The position numbers were made by a program, and so were the translations under genes. From Pristionchus mayeri (lineage: Eukaryota > Nematoda > Chromadorea > Rhabditida > Neodiplogasteridae): a stretch of 64,000 nt of DNA. Where the stretch lies: the NCBI GenBank assembly GCA_036245805.1, contig BTRK01000002.1:26219067-26283066 (forward strand). The letters run 5' to 3'. The notes under the pieces are model-generated. The model ran no database searches. It was given only the letters and a program-made list of their open reading frames with translations, and had not been told where the DNA came from. Below, one piece after another: positions 23,781 through 34,410 of the stretch. How positions within the stretch are numbered: position 1 is the stretch's first letter; each line of letters starts with the position of its first letter.

Positions 23781-23973
23781 CTGTCTGTCAGGACTGTTGG
23801 AAGAGCTCTTGTGCTTGCGTTGATCGCGCCCCGGAGAATTATCGATTTATTAGGTGCCCCGAGGTCATTCCGCAAAATTCAAATAAGCGTAACTTCTTAG
23901 AATTTGATTCTCTATTCAACCAAATATGTGTCGTTGCGAAAGTCCATATCGACGGAACGGTCACCCCTTGTCA

Positions 23974-24332
23974 GGATCAAATCCCGTCCGATGCATTAAT
24001 GTTTTGCCAATCATATTCAATTGTTATCTCCTACTAAATCGTCTTTTGTACAAGTCGTGTAAAATGAGTTAGCGGTTTGCATGATGTATTAGCGACTCAG
24101 GTTCAAATCCGGTCCGATGCATTAATGTTTTGCCAATTATATTCAATGGTTATCTCCTACTAAATCGTCTTTTGTACAAGTCGTGTAAAATGAGTTAGCG
24201 GTTTGCATGATGTATTAGCGACTCAGGTTCAAATCCGGTCCGATGCATTAATGTTTTGCCAATCATATTCAATGGTTATCTCCTACTAAATCGTCTTTTG
24301 TACAAGTCGTGTAAAATGTGTTAGCGGCGCGA
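23974..24332. repeat. Direct tandem repeat, 126-bp unit, nearly three copies
   Basis: Units repeat GTTTGCATGATGTATTAGCG and carry a consensus B box GGTTCAAATCC in two copies. The first copy was split by the 23016-23970 element; its start is seen at 22991-23015. Confidence 0.85.
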
Positions 24333-24345
24333 GAATCGTAGAAAG

Positions 24346-24395
24346 ACGTGCTATAGCTCATTCGATAGAGCGTACACGGTTGCCCGCCCAGAGAC
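24346..24395 (+). other. tRNA 5'-half-like sequence
   Basis: TATAGCTCATTCGATAGAGC reads as a D arm with a good A box, directly after the B-box-bearing tandem repeats. No T arm follows, so it is a fragment. Confidence 0.4.
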
Positions 24396-24853
24396 TTTTT
24401 TTTTTGAAATTCCTACTTGAAAGATGCGCAAATCGCCTTCAAAGTTCGAAATTTTGACCATTCTGGCGGTTCGGGCACATTTTCGGCTATCCAAGCTCTC
24501 AATGGAAAATCCAAGTTCCTACCGACCTACTGTAGACTAATTTTGACACGGCGAATCCAATGAGCTTAATTTCGAAAAAAATGGTTTCCATGTGTAGGTG
24601 ATGACGCCTTTCAAACATTTTCCCGCGCGAATTTATCCCTCTGCCTCCCCCGAGCCTCTCTCGGCCAGGGGTCGTCTCAAGTTGTCAACAGCCGTCGGGA
24701 GCGCGATACAAAGTTGAAGCTAGGGCAAAACAAGTACCATATTTGAAATCAGCGTGGCGGCATGATCTGTTGGGGTCGAACGGGAGGAGGAGGGAATTGA
24801 AATCTTCCCATCTGAGGCACTATAAAATACCTATCAATTCAATGCACTAATTA

Positions 24854-25942
24854 TTAGGTTGTTGCAAAAGTCTTGATATTTTGCATTGCATCTTACTTTA
24901 AGTTTGACTGATGAACTTCCGAATATTGATTACTAATGAGGCCTTGTATACTCTTTCATATGCGCGCCCTATCAGCATTGGCCAATCGGGGAGGCAAGAA
25001 CAGGACAATGTTAAAATCGCGAAAATTTATCGATCGAAAACGACACATTTCTCAATATTCTGTTTCCTCTGAAGCATGAATGCTCAATTCCTTGTGGTTA
25101 TAAGAAGCTCCCATCTTTACCCTATACATACTTTTTCTCATAGATGATGGAAGTTACATCCTTTTGAGAAATGCATTGATCAGTAAATCACTACATATTG
25201 CATTTTGTATGTTGATTTTGCATATTTTTGAAATATTAGAAATTCAAATTTTCTGAAACGAGATAGATGCAGGCGCCAACATAGGTGGGCACCATCGAAG
25301 CCAGCTGTGAAACACCCGCGGTTTTCGGATGGGACACCCTCGGTTTTTGGAAAATGTTGTCACAAAAACGATCATTTACGATCACCCCCCCCCCCTTTCG
25401 ATCCTAAACACACCCGGTTTTCGATTTCCAGCTCCAACCCCCACCCACCTATGGGCGCGAATATTTTTTTATGAGAATATAGCCTATTGGTGGGTGAATA
25501 TAGCGCACTCATAGTGGAGCCTATGTGATTGGTCTTCGATGTAAAAAATCTGAACAACAAGTTTCATGTAACCAGAATCGACATCATATTTTCAATATCA
25601 TGTAATTCGGTCCAATCTTAATCGAGACACAGTTGAAACATATTTTCTGAAAGGGTATACGTTATACTTCCCATACATTAGTATGGGTAGGTTTCGTGAA
25701 TTTTCCCAGCAAATATCCAGTAAAATACATTTAATGTAAAATTTTGGGAATCAATTGCAATTGTGTTCATCATAATTTATTGCGTTGATCGCGATATCGG
25801 ATTGATTGAAATGTATGCATGTAAAGTACAAGCATACCTCTAAAGACTGCTATGTTAGTTTGTCATTGTGATTTGTGACAAAATAATTATGATAGTTCAA
25901 AGTACGGACACAAAAAACCACAAGACTTTTGCAACAACCTAA
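24854..25942. mobile_element. Mariner-type element, decayed, with TA duplication
   Basis: The terminal inverted repeats TTAGGTTGTTGCAAAAGTC are flanked by TA on both sides. They resemble the ends of the elements at 40539 and 55162. No transposase frame is open. The C-run region 25270-25540 inside may be a further insertion. Confidence 0.82.
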
Positions 25943-25989
25943 TATAAAACGCTAATCACGAAAACAAATTAATCGCTCCGCGCCAATAA

Positions 25990-26450
25990 AAGTTCCGAGA
26001 TCCACCTTCCGTGGGAAGGCGGCGTATCCTGGCTTTGCAAGCAAAGTCAACAGCTGAGTGAATTTTGGCAAAATATCAATTCAATAAAAGAAATGAGATC
26101 CTATTATCGATCAACAGCCAAAATTCTCTCACTATTTTTGACAATCTCAATTTTTGACAATCAATCACAATCTCAATATTTCATCTCAATTAATGTTATA
26201 ATAAGAATTAAAAAAAAGGAAAATATTCAGATTTCTTAGTGAAATTTGAAAAAAAATAGTGAGCGAATTTTGGCTGTTGATCCCGGTACTTTTATTGAAC
26301 TGATTGATGATGTGTCAGTTCAATAAAAGTACCAATAAAAGGATAAAAGGATCTCATTCCTTTTATTGAATTGATATTTTGCCAAAATTCACTCAGCTGT
26401 TGACTTTGCTTGCAAAGCCAGGATACGCCACCTTCCCACGGAAGGTGGAT
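25990..26450. repeat. Palindromic element of about 460 bp
   Basis: The arms share ATCCACCTTCCGTGGGAAGG and CAAAGTCAACAGCTGAGTG in inverted order and meet near 26220. Confidence 0.75.
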
Positions 26451-27417
26451 TCGTATTTGTTCTTATCTTGGCCATTCGCAATATTCATTCGTTCAGGAGA
26501 ACGCTACCTTCACCCTCGTATGAGCTCGACAATGAGAGAGACGGAGCGGTGGTCGATTTCAGTTGGTTTTATCATGTGCGTTTCTCCGATAAATGTTAGA
26601 TATACTTTTAAAATATTTTATTGTGAATTGTACAATTGAATTAGATTAATGCAATCAGGGTAGTGTTTCTTTTCAGTAATGGGTGTTGAACGAGCGATAT
26701 GTCCCTCGAAATATTCAATACATGTGAAAACAACGGTATTGAATTATATTCAAGTTCGCAAAACATGAATGCATCGGACAGGATTTGAATCTGGGTGGCG
26801 AATTCATCATGCAAATCACGCTGTATCACAAATTGTGAGGTTTTGTTTATAAAACGAATAAAGCAGTTCGATAGAGAATTGAATTCTGCATCGAGTGATC
26901 GCAAAAGTTTTTTTGCAGAAATGATCCCTTCCCTGCTTCCCATCCCGAAAACTGTTTGAAAACGCACATTTCATGCGATATCTCGTACGAACATGCACCA
27001 ATTCTTACGAAAACACAGAGTAAGACATAACTTTTCATGCTCTTTCGAATGGTATATAACATGTCACTGGATATTGAGTTTGATTTTTCAAATTTGGTAG
27101 GTCAAAATGTTGAGGTAGGGACACAATTTTCATGTGGGAACATTCCGTACCAACAGGGATGACACCCTGAAAGTTGCAAGTCGATACGATCATTTTGACA
27201 TCCTTGTGCCACCCCTCTCCGAGTCTTACAGAGAACGCGTTTTAAGATGCTACTGTTGATTGCTCTAGCGCACTCGACGTTCGACGAGTCATTCTTATTC
27301 CAACTCGTTTATACCGATCGGTTGCGAGAGAAAGAGTGACTACAATGTACGACAGGATAACCCGTGTTTCAATTAGTGCCTAAATCGCTCACTTTTCTTC
27401 TTGTCCGTAGTCCCCAC

Positions 27418-27617
27418 CTGGGAATTCTGTAGGGATGAGCGGGTAGTAGTCTCTGCATATAAGCCCCTCAGTGATGGATGCTATCCTTCCCTGACCTCTC
27501 GCTCTCCTTCGCTCCAGCTCCTCAATCTCTCCTCTCTTCCTATCCTCATCCTCGATCAATGGGATCAGAAAATCTGCATTGCAATGGTCGCAGCCAAACG
27601 CACGCTCACAGACATTA
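27418..27617 (-). CDS. Exon of the unidentified gene ending at 22382
   Basis: The frame has a Cys cluster (CERAFGCDHC), a charged helical stretch (EIEELERRRARGQGR) and ends PLIPTEFP before a donor GTGGGG in phase 1. That phase fits the acceptor at 22503. The 5' border is ambiguous: 27617 (acceptor TTTAAG, phase 2) or 27573 (acceptor GCAATGCAG, phase 1). The intron to the next exon would be 4.9 kb of nested palindromes. Reading on without splicing gives a stop seven codons later. Confidence 0.55.
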
Positions 27618-28049
27618 CTTAAATTAATCACTAATTTAGTCATAATCATTTTTTTTAAATTACACGTGTATTACGAGTCAGCGGATCAAAAATGATCACC
27701 TCGGAAACATTTTCAAAAAAGTTGGGCCCGATTTGAGTGATATTATAGTTGTTGAATGCCCTAGGCATAAGATTTCGAAAAATAGTAGTCATTGGTCCAA
27801 GAGCCGTCTTTTAGGAATTTACCGGTTTTGCACCCGGCTACGCTGTATATCAGCTCCCAGATGAGATCTGGCATTGGTCTCAAAAGTCGCGGAAAATTAT
27901 TTCCAGCAACTTTTATGTTTAGTGCAAGACGATTGGACATATACTAAAAATATGATAAGCGAAAAAACACATTTAGAACTAAATTAAAAATATTATGGGT
28001 ATAAATCAGAAGAATGATACAGATTTTTAATGCAGAATATGAAAGAAGA

Positions 28050-29118
28050 AGTATATGAGTATGATATAAAAATATAAAAGCCAAATTCGGTATGGCTCCT
28101 ACTTGGCAATTTTCAATCAAAGTCACGACTATGTGATATCAGAATGTTAAAAAAATAATAAATTGCGGAAATGCTGATTCAAATGTGTCAGATTCAACAC
28201 TATTCGACTGTTCCTGATGGAAATAGTTAGATGACGTTCAAAAACGCGAAATTTCGTCACTATAATTTTTTTTTTCGAAGTTTGAAAATTCGCAACTTAA
28301 GATGTTCGCTTCTATAGGCATCCATTCAAGGTCGGAATAATGGTAGCTACCAAGATGAGTAAAAGCAATCATTTTTGGCTGACCACTACTTTCCATTCTA
28401 ATGATAGACGGGCTCAAACTTGCTATTTTCAAGTGGCCGATTGGTAACATATTTAGATTTTGACTGAATTTTCTGGGACTACAGATTGTTTTGATAACTA
28501 AAAATAACTATATGCGCCAAATAACTAAAAAATATAAAAATATTTTCTTTTCTCAATTTTTTTAATAATGTAAACGAGAAAAATTTCGAATTTCGAAAAT
28601 TTGCATTTTTTTCGAAAGGCATCTAAACGTAAGTATTGTGGTTCATTTCATTTTTATATAATATGAAATGATTTTTCGTACAAAAAACAAGCACCGTTTC
28701 CAGAAAATTCAGTCAAAATCTAAATATGTTCCCAATCGGCCACTTGAAAATAGCAAGTTTGAGCCCGTCTATTATTAGAATGGAAAGTAGTGGTCAGCCA
28801 AAAATGATAGCTTTTACTCATCTTGGTCGCTACCATTATTCCGACCGCGAACATCTTAAGTTTTTCAAACTTGGAAACTTCGGAGGACTAAAAATCGAAT
28901 TTTTTGATAGTGGCGAAATTTCGCGTTTTTTCAACGTTATCTAACTAGTTCCATCAGTAACAGTCGAATAGTGTTGAATCTGACACATTTGAATCAGCAT
29001 TTCCGCAATTTATTATTTTTCTAACATTCTGATATCACATAGTCATGACTTTGATTGAAAATTGCCAAGTAGGAGCCATACCGAATTTGGCTTTCATATT
29101 TTTATATCATACTCATAT
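28050..29118. repeat. Nested palindrome of 1.1 kb
   Basis: The arms share GTAGGAGCCATACCGAATTT and its inverse, and CCAATCGGCCACTTGAAAAT and its inverse. The loop is centred near 28580. Confidence 0.75.
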
Positions 29119-30390
29119 GAGAGACTATCTGAGAGGATTGACATACACCCGTACAACGAAAAATAGATTTCCACCTTGAATACCTGCCTGGGGTCATCTT
29201 TTCACGTAGATCACGAAAATCGACCTTAGAGAGCCGTATTTCTGACCCCTCATTCTCTGTGGTACGCCGAAGTGGGCGGTCGGTTTTTGAAACTTTTGAA
29301 CGGCTCATCCAAACTCCATACATTAATAGTTATTCTGAACGAACTCGACGAGATAAGCATTTTTCCTGTTGGGAGTGAAGGGCTAGCTCATCTGTGAAAA
29401 AAGTTACAGTCATTTGAATTCTCAAAATTGTCACCCCGAAAAATTTTTCAAAAAAGGGGGGAAAATAAAAAATTTAATTAGATTCCTCATGCAAAAGTAC
29501 CCCAATGTACCAAATTTGAAAGAAAAACTCGTCATGACATCCAGTCAAATGGTCGACCAAAGACCTCGGACTTGAACGATTTTGAACGAAAAAATCGATT
29601 TTTTGAAGAAATCTTTTTTAGATTGACGTATAGTGAACTGAGATGTGGAAATTCGAATTCTACGAATGAAAACACGCCAGAAGATCTTTTTTTTCGTAAA
29701 ATTCTGAGATATCAAGTTTTTCGACATCAAGTTTTCCAATTGTGGGGAATTTAGGGGAATTTTTATCATTTTCGAGGTCGAAAAACTTGATATCTCAGAA
29801 TTTTACGAGAACAAGATCTTCTGGCGTGTTTTTACTCGTAGAATCCGAATTTCCACATCTCATTTCACTATACGCCAATCTAAAAAAGATTTCTTCAAAA
29901 AATCGATTTTTTCGTTCAAAATCGTTCAAGTCCGAGGTCTTTGGTAGACCATTTGACTGGATGCCATGACGAGTTTTTCTTTCAAATTTGGTACACTGGG
30001 GTACTTTTGCATGAGGAATCTAATTAAATTGTTTATTTTCCCCACTTTTTTGAAAATTTTTTCAGGGTGACAATTTTGAGAATTCAAATGACTGTAACTT
30101 TTTTCACAGATGAGCTAGCCCTTCACTCCCAACAGGAAAAATGCTTATCTCGTCGAGTTCGTTCAGAATAACTATAAATGTTTGGATGAGCCGTTCAAAA
30201 GTTTCAAAAACCGACCGCCCACTTCGGCGTACCACAGAGAATGAGGGGTCAGAGATACGGCTCTCTAAGGTCGATTTTCGAGATCTACGTGAAAAGTTGA
30301 CCCTAAGCAGCCATTTAAATTGGAAATCTATTTTTCGCTGTACGGGTCATGGGCGAAATTGCTCGATTCTCTCAGATAGTCTCTCATATA
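29115..30390. repeat. Nested palindrome of 1.3 kb
   Basis: The arms share GAGGGGTCAGAAATACGGCT-type sequence and GACCTCGGACTTGAACGAT with its inverse, and meet near 29755. Confidence 0.75.
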
Positions 30391-30555
30391 CTTCTTCTTT
30401 CATATTCTGCATTAAAAATCTGTATCATTCTTCTGCTTGATTTCCATAATATTTTAAATTTAGTTCTACATGTGGTTTTTCGCTCATCATATGTTTATTA
30501 TTTGTCCAATCGTCTTGCACTAAACATAAAAGTTGCTGGAAATAATTTTCCGCGC

Positions 30556-31373
30556 ATTACTTTGTAGAAAAAAGACAAAATTTCTGTCTGTCAGTTCGCC
30601 TGTTTGTTTGTCTGTCTGTCACGCTCGTTTTTCGCGAATAACTCAGCTCAAACTCATCTTAGAAAGCTAAGTCCTGGACCAAGCGAACCCTCTTGGCGAG
30701 CCATTGCAAATTCTATATCGATTGCATCATAATGACGCAATATTACATCATCACTACGCAATATCTCCAATTTTGCCCATAGCTCGCTTCAAAAACATCG
30801 TCCAGACCCCCGGACTTTGACCAGGCGGTGCACCACTGTGAGTACTTTCAAAATTTGATTTGGCATTACAGCATCATTATGCAATATGATGCAATAATCG
30901 TTTTTCGCCCATATTTCGCTTCAAAGTGGTCATCCAGACCCCGGACCTTGACCATTCGACTCCCCAGCGTGAGCTCCTTCAAAATTTGGTATTACGTCAT
31001 CATTATGCAATATGATGCAATAATCGTTTTTTTGGGGGGCGATCCGAGGGCGATCCGAAAAAATTGGAATGGGGCGAAGCCCCATTCCAACTTTTTTCGG
31101 ATCGCCCGAGGCCTCACGAGCCTTCTACAACGTTTTAAGCAGACTCTCACCAGTCGCTTACAATTATATTTTCATGCATAAAACTGGTACCAAACGTGGT
31201 TGAATGACATTCCATGCGGAATTTATACAAAAATGATTGCCAACCTGCTCTCACTCCCCGCAGCGTGAGCGTTGTGAAAGGCTCGTGACAACGTTTTAAG
31301 TAGGCTCTCCCCAGTCGTGTACAACATTTATCCTTATCACACAACCACGTAGCGACCGAAGGTCGCTAGTTTT
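30556..31373 (+). mobile_element. Second, shorter Helitron-like (DINE-1 type) copy
   Basis: It begins near TTACTTTGTAGAAAAAAGAC, has a GTCT stretch, two or three minisatellite units (ACCTTGACCATTCGACTCC), the GC palindrome (31040-31125), and ends with the hairpin GCGACC-GAA-GGTCGC and TAG. The next bases TTTTGA match the target of copy 1. The flanking palindrome arm shows where it inserted. Confidence 0.62.
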
Positions 31374-31767
31374 GAGACCAATGCCAGATCTCTAGCTCAT
31401 CTGGGAGCTGATATACAGCGTAGCCGGGTGCAAAACCGGTAAATTCCTAAAAGCCGGCTCTTGACCAATGACTACTATTTTTCGAGATCTTATGCCTAGG
31501 ACATTAAACAACTATAGTATCACTCAAATCGGGCCCAATTTTTTTTTTGAAAATGTTCCCGCATGCCTCCAGTGACTCGTGATACACGTGATAAATAAAA
31601 TAAATAATCACCTGTATTTGACGAGTTGCTCAATCTTAGGAATCGAATAGAATTGGTAAACTGATCCTGCTTGATTCACCTACAATTATGGATAATTATC
31701 GCTAGAAGATGACCACGATGTTCTGCCCAGCAGGGTATTTCCTAACGTGGAAACCACAGTATCCACA

Positions 31768-31937
31768 CTATCTACGTTTTACGCCCTGGAAGCAACTATG
31801 TAAAGCCATAACCAAATGGACAATAAAATTTGCATTATGAAGGGACATTCGATCCCTCGTGTAGTATGATGCGGACCCGGCCAATTCAATGAGGACTCGG
31901 GAAGAGATCCGAGGGTTCGAAACGTGCGGATTTATCA
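31768..31937 (-). CDS. Possible terminal exon, unidentified
   Basis: The acceptor TATTTTCAG leads into a phase-1 frame of 55 residues plus a stop (contains SNPRISSRVLIELAGSASYY). It has no family match that I know. It could join the candidate exons at 32359-32664 through an unusual donor. Confidence is low because a single open exon is weak evidence. Confidence 0.35.
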
Positions 31938-32358
31938 CTGAAAATATATACATTTGTAAATTTTATCTGCGCTCGGAAAACTGTGAGTATGGCACAAGAT
32001 TGTCAACGGGAGTGCATACTATACAAATTGCTTCGAATGGATGAATTCACATAGCACACTCGATATCGAAAAAATGAATTTCACGAGCAAAAAGTACATC
32101 AACTTCGCAACAGCACTATACCTGGTCTGTGTATGTTCACTGCTTCGTTTTTATATGCGGAAAAAAAAGTCTTGAGAGTGCGATCAGAGACGGATCTTGG
32201 AACATGTTGGAGAAATAGCTGGAAAAAAATACTACAACATATTACTACACCTATGTAAATTCCTCACAGAAATAGCCATATCATCATCACTACAAACGCA
32301 TAGGCCAAACATAATAGGATTAATTTAGAAGCACTTAGATTACAGTTCTTTTGAATGT

Positions 32359-32664
32359 TCATAATCGTGTAAATAAAACTATGGCAGCCAAGTGACCATT
32401 AAAAGAATGGAAACTGACATCGTTGCCTAAGCTGCAGCCCGGACGAAGAAATTCCACTCCCCTCGGCATCGGAATTTCATGATTTGTCTCAATGAATCTG
32501 AAAATATACGAGACACGTCATATTTAAACAGAATATTCATATATAATTGCACACAATAAATAACGTGATAATGCTCACTTGAAGCATCGGGCGATGAAGA
32601 GAGAAGCATGCTCACACTCGAAATCGACGAAAGCTGCGTTGTTATTCGGAGTGAACTGCATTTG
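32359..32664 (-). CDS. Two candidate exons, the first with an RRM-like motif
   Basis: Exon 32664-32579 has acceptor TTTTTTCAG and donor GTGAGC and encodes MQFTPNNNAAFVDFECEH, where AFVDF resembles the RNP1 motif of RNA-recognition domains. The next exon begins at 32497 (acceptor TATTTTCAG) in matching phase and reads FIETNHEIPMPRGVEFLRPG. It either runs to a stop at 32359 or splices on near 32385. An RRM half-domain is possible; the rest of the gene is not visible. Confidence 0.4.
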
Positions 32665-32711
32665 CTGAAAAAATCGATCTTACGATCTCATCAGTTGTAC
32701 ATAAATAACTA

Positions 32712-33592
32712 AATAACTTGGCGGTTTGGCACTACTGCGGAAGCCCAGATCGGCGTAACAGATAGATAGATAGATTTTATACATGTCAAGGCATGTGGGG
32801 GTGTAAGGTAAGGGAAGGACTCTGGCGCCTTCTGCCATCGACGAGGGGGGTGGGGAAGGGGTTGGATCTTTGGACTCATTCATCTTCTTTTGAATCGTTC
32901 GTTGTCACTTGACACATCTCTCTTGAGCATGCGGAAAGTTTCGCATGAAGTCGGACCGCCTCTCCTCTTTAGGCGCTTGCATCCTTCCCTTAGACTAGTC
33001 GCTACCGAGATCGTATTCTTCTTGAATCTTGCATCCCGGATGGCCAGTCCTCACACCTTCGATACCTTCATATCCATCTTGAAACGACTCCTTCCATATT
33101 CGAGATCCGTGGCTGATACCTCCGAAGTCTTGCCAGGGACTGGGGAGGGATTCTTGAGTCTTTATGTCAGTAGATGGACGAAAAGGGAGGGAAAAGTCGC
33201 CTCCCAATCGGAGAAAAATGGGGAGGGACCGCTCACGACGACTGACAGAGACAAGAATCACAGTAGTGGTTCATGGTATCGGGAGAAGAGCCCAATCAGG
33301 TAAGTCATACCCTAGACTGCAGAACCCTCAGACATACTAATTAAAATTTAAGCATAAATACTAAAGCCTGTCGCTTTAAAGCGTCTTTTCGAATCCCTGC
33401 TGGAACTATGCCTAACCCTATATAGCGTCAGTTCGCAGCTTCCCAGCTGGTAGGCTGAACAGTATGATAATACAAACAAGTCTTAGGGTTCGGCAGTCTC
33501 AAGGTACGACTTACCTGACTGGGGTCTACTCCTGACACCACTATTGTTACCCCGATCTGGGCTTCTGCAGTAGTGCCGGCGATTTAGCCTTG
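32712..33592. repeat. 880-bp stretch bounded by a 40-bp inverted repeat
   Basis: GGCACTACTGCGGAAGCCCA at the left is matched by TGGGCTTCTGCAGTAGTGCC at the right. It encloses the SR-like candidate exon at 33171-33299 and a GATA microsatellite at 32762. It may be a transposon that has captured host sequence. Confidence 0.5.
33171..33299 (+). CDS. Candidate exon with Arg/Ser-rich sequence
   Basis: The acceptor TTTATGTCAG and the strong donor GTAAGT bound 129 nt, phase 1 to phase 1, reading KSPPNRRKMGRDRSRRLTE. The word RDRSRRLT recurs at 50.7 kb on the minus strand. An RS-domain exon is possible. Other frames here are also open, so the frame is uncertain. Confidence 0.35.
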
Positions 33593-34410
33593 TAAAAGTG
33601 CAACAATAATTCTAAGCATTGGCTGTTTCGCTAACTTCTCAATATTCTCACATGGTCACCTTGATAGTGCCATAGCGCCGGAGAGTATCCCAGCAGTCCT
33701 GCTCATCCAGTTGAGTTCTGGCGATTACGATCAGAAGACATCGATTGTTTCGATCCTGTAAGATGAGAAATCATGCAACACTCACAAGGAAATATACAAT
33801 GCAAAGCAAGTAAAATGCCCCTTAAACGCACCCTTATGTGATCTTCTACTGTGAGGGGCATCGATTCACTACCTGAAAATGACAGTTTGAAAGCAAATAA
33901 AAAAGAATAAAGTATAAAAAAGCAACGAGAAAAGCGAAACTAGTAAGGACGGAACTGTAATTACGGACGAGCGAAACAATTCACAATTCGTACTCAAATG
34001 AACATTGCGCCCACCCATTTCGATTCTTCAATATAGTAAAAGAAAATAATCATAAAATATTAAGAATAGCAATAATTAATTTTTGAAAAAAATGACGTCA
34101 TTTGAGTCCACGTGGAGCGCATCTCAGGTCACTCCTTTAACGCGTACTCGCAAATAGATTTGTCTTGGTTATCGTAACCACGTAAAATATTTCAATTCTT
34201 TTCTTTGTTTTTCTTTTAATAGCACTTCAACAACAACCCGTTATCAGTTTTTATTACAAAGGTGACAACAAATTACAATAGGTCCTTAGGAGCCACACGA
34301 GCCCCTGCGGATTACGGTAGCTGCAACTTTCTCATCCAGATCGATAACTGCGAATTTCATATTTTTCTACTGAACATGTCGAATGTGGCACTTGGAAATA
34401 AGATGATTGT
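33300..34410. other. No gene seen
   Basis: This is intergenic sequence downstream of the receptor stop at 34411. No supported exon or RNA gene was found. Confidence 0.4.

Larger units (their letters stand above)
23016..23970. mobile_element. 955-bp palindromic element with target duplication TCA
   Basis: The termini CAAGGGGTGACCGTTCC and their inverse are flanked by TCA at 23013-23015 and 23971-23973. The empty site is seen in the neighbouring 126-bp repeats (GCGACTCAGGTTCAAATCC). Both arms carry a tRNA-like module. Confidence 0.8.
22559..27245. mobile_element. Composite foldback of 4.7 kb containing other elements
   Basis: The outer arms (22559-22985 and 26815-27245) share TTAAAACGCGTTCTCT and its inverse. 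Inside are a 955-bp palindrome (23016-23970), a 126-bp tandem repeat, a mariner-type element (24854-25942) and a further palindrome (about 25990-26450). It would lie inside the last intron of the gene formed by the 27418 and 22382 exons. Confidence 0.75.
27660..31592. mobile_element. Composite foldback of 3.9 kb with nested palindromes and a Helitron-like insertion
   Basis: The ends ACACGTGTATTACGAGTCA and TGACTCGTGATACACGTG are inverted. The same termini and subterminal sequence bound the composite at 49850-55140. Nested inside are palindromes at about 28050-29118 and 29115-30390, and a short Helitron-like copy at 30556-31373 that splits the right arm. Confidence 0.78.

Noticed and set aside
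23974..24332. Direct repeats as a CRISPR array
   Set aside because: Units are 126 bp and contiguous without spacers, in a eukaryotic genome.
24854..25942. Mariner transposase gene
   Set aside because: Terminal repeats are clear, but no D,D34D-type frame could be read here or in the two related elements.
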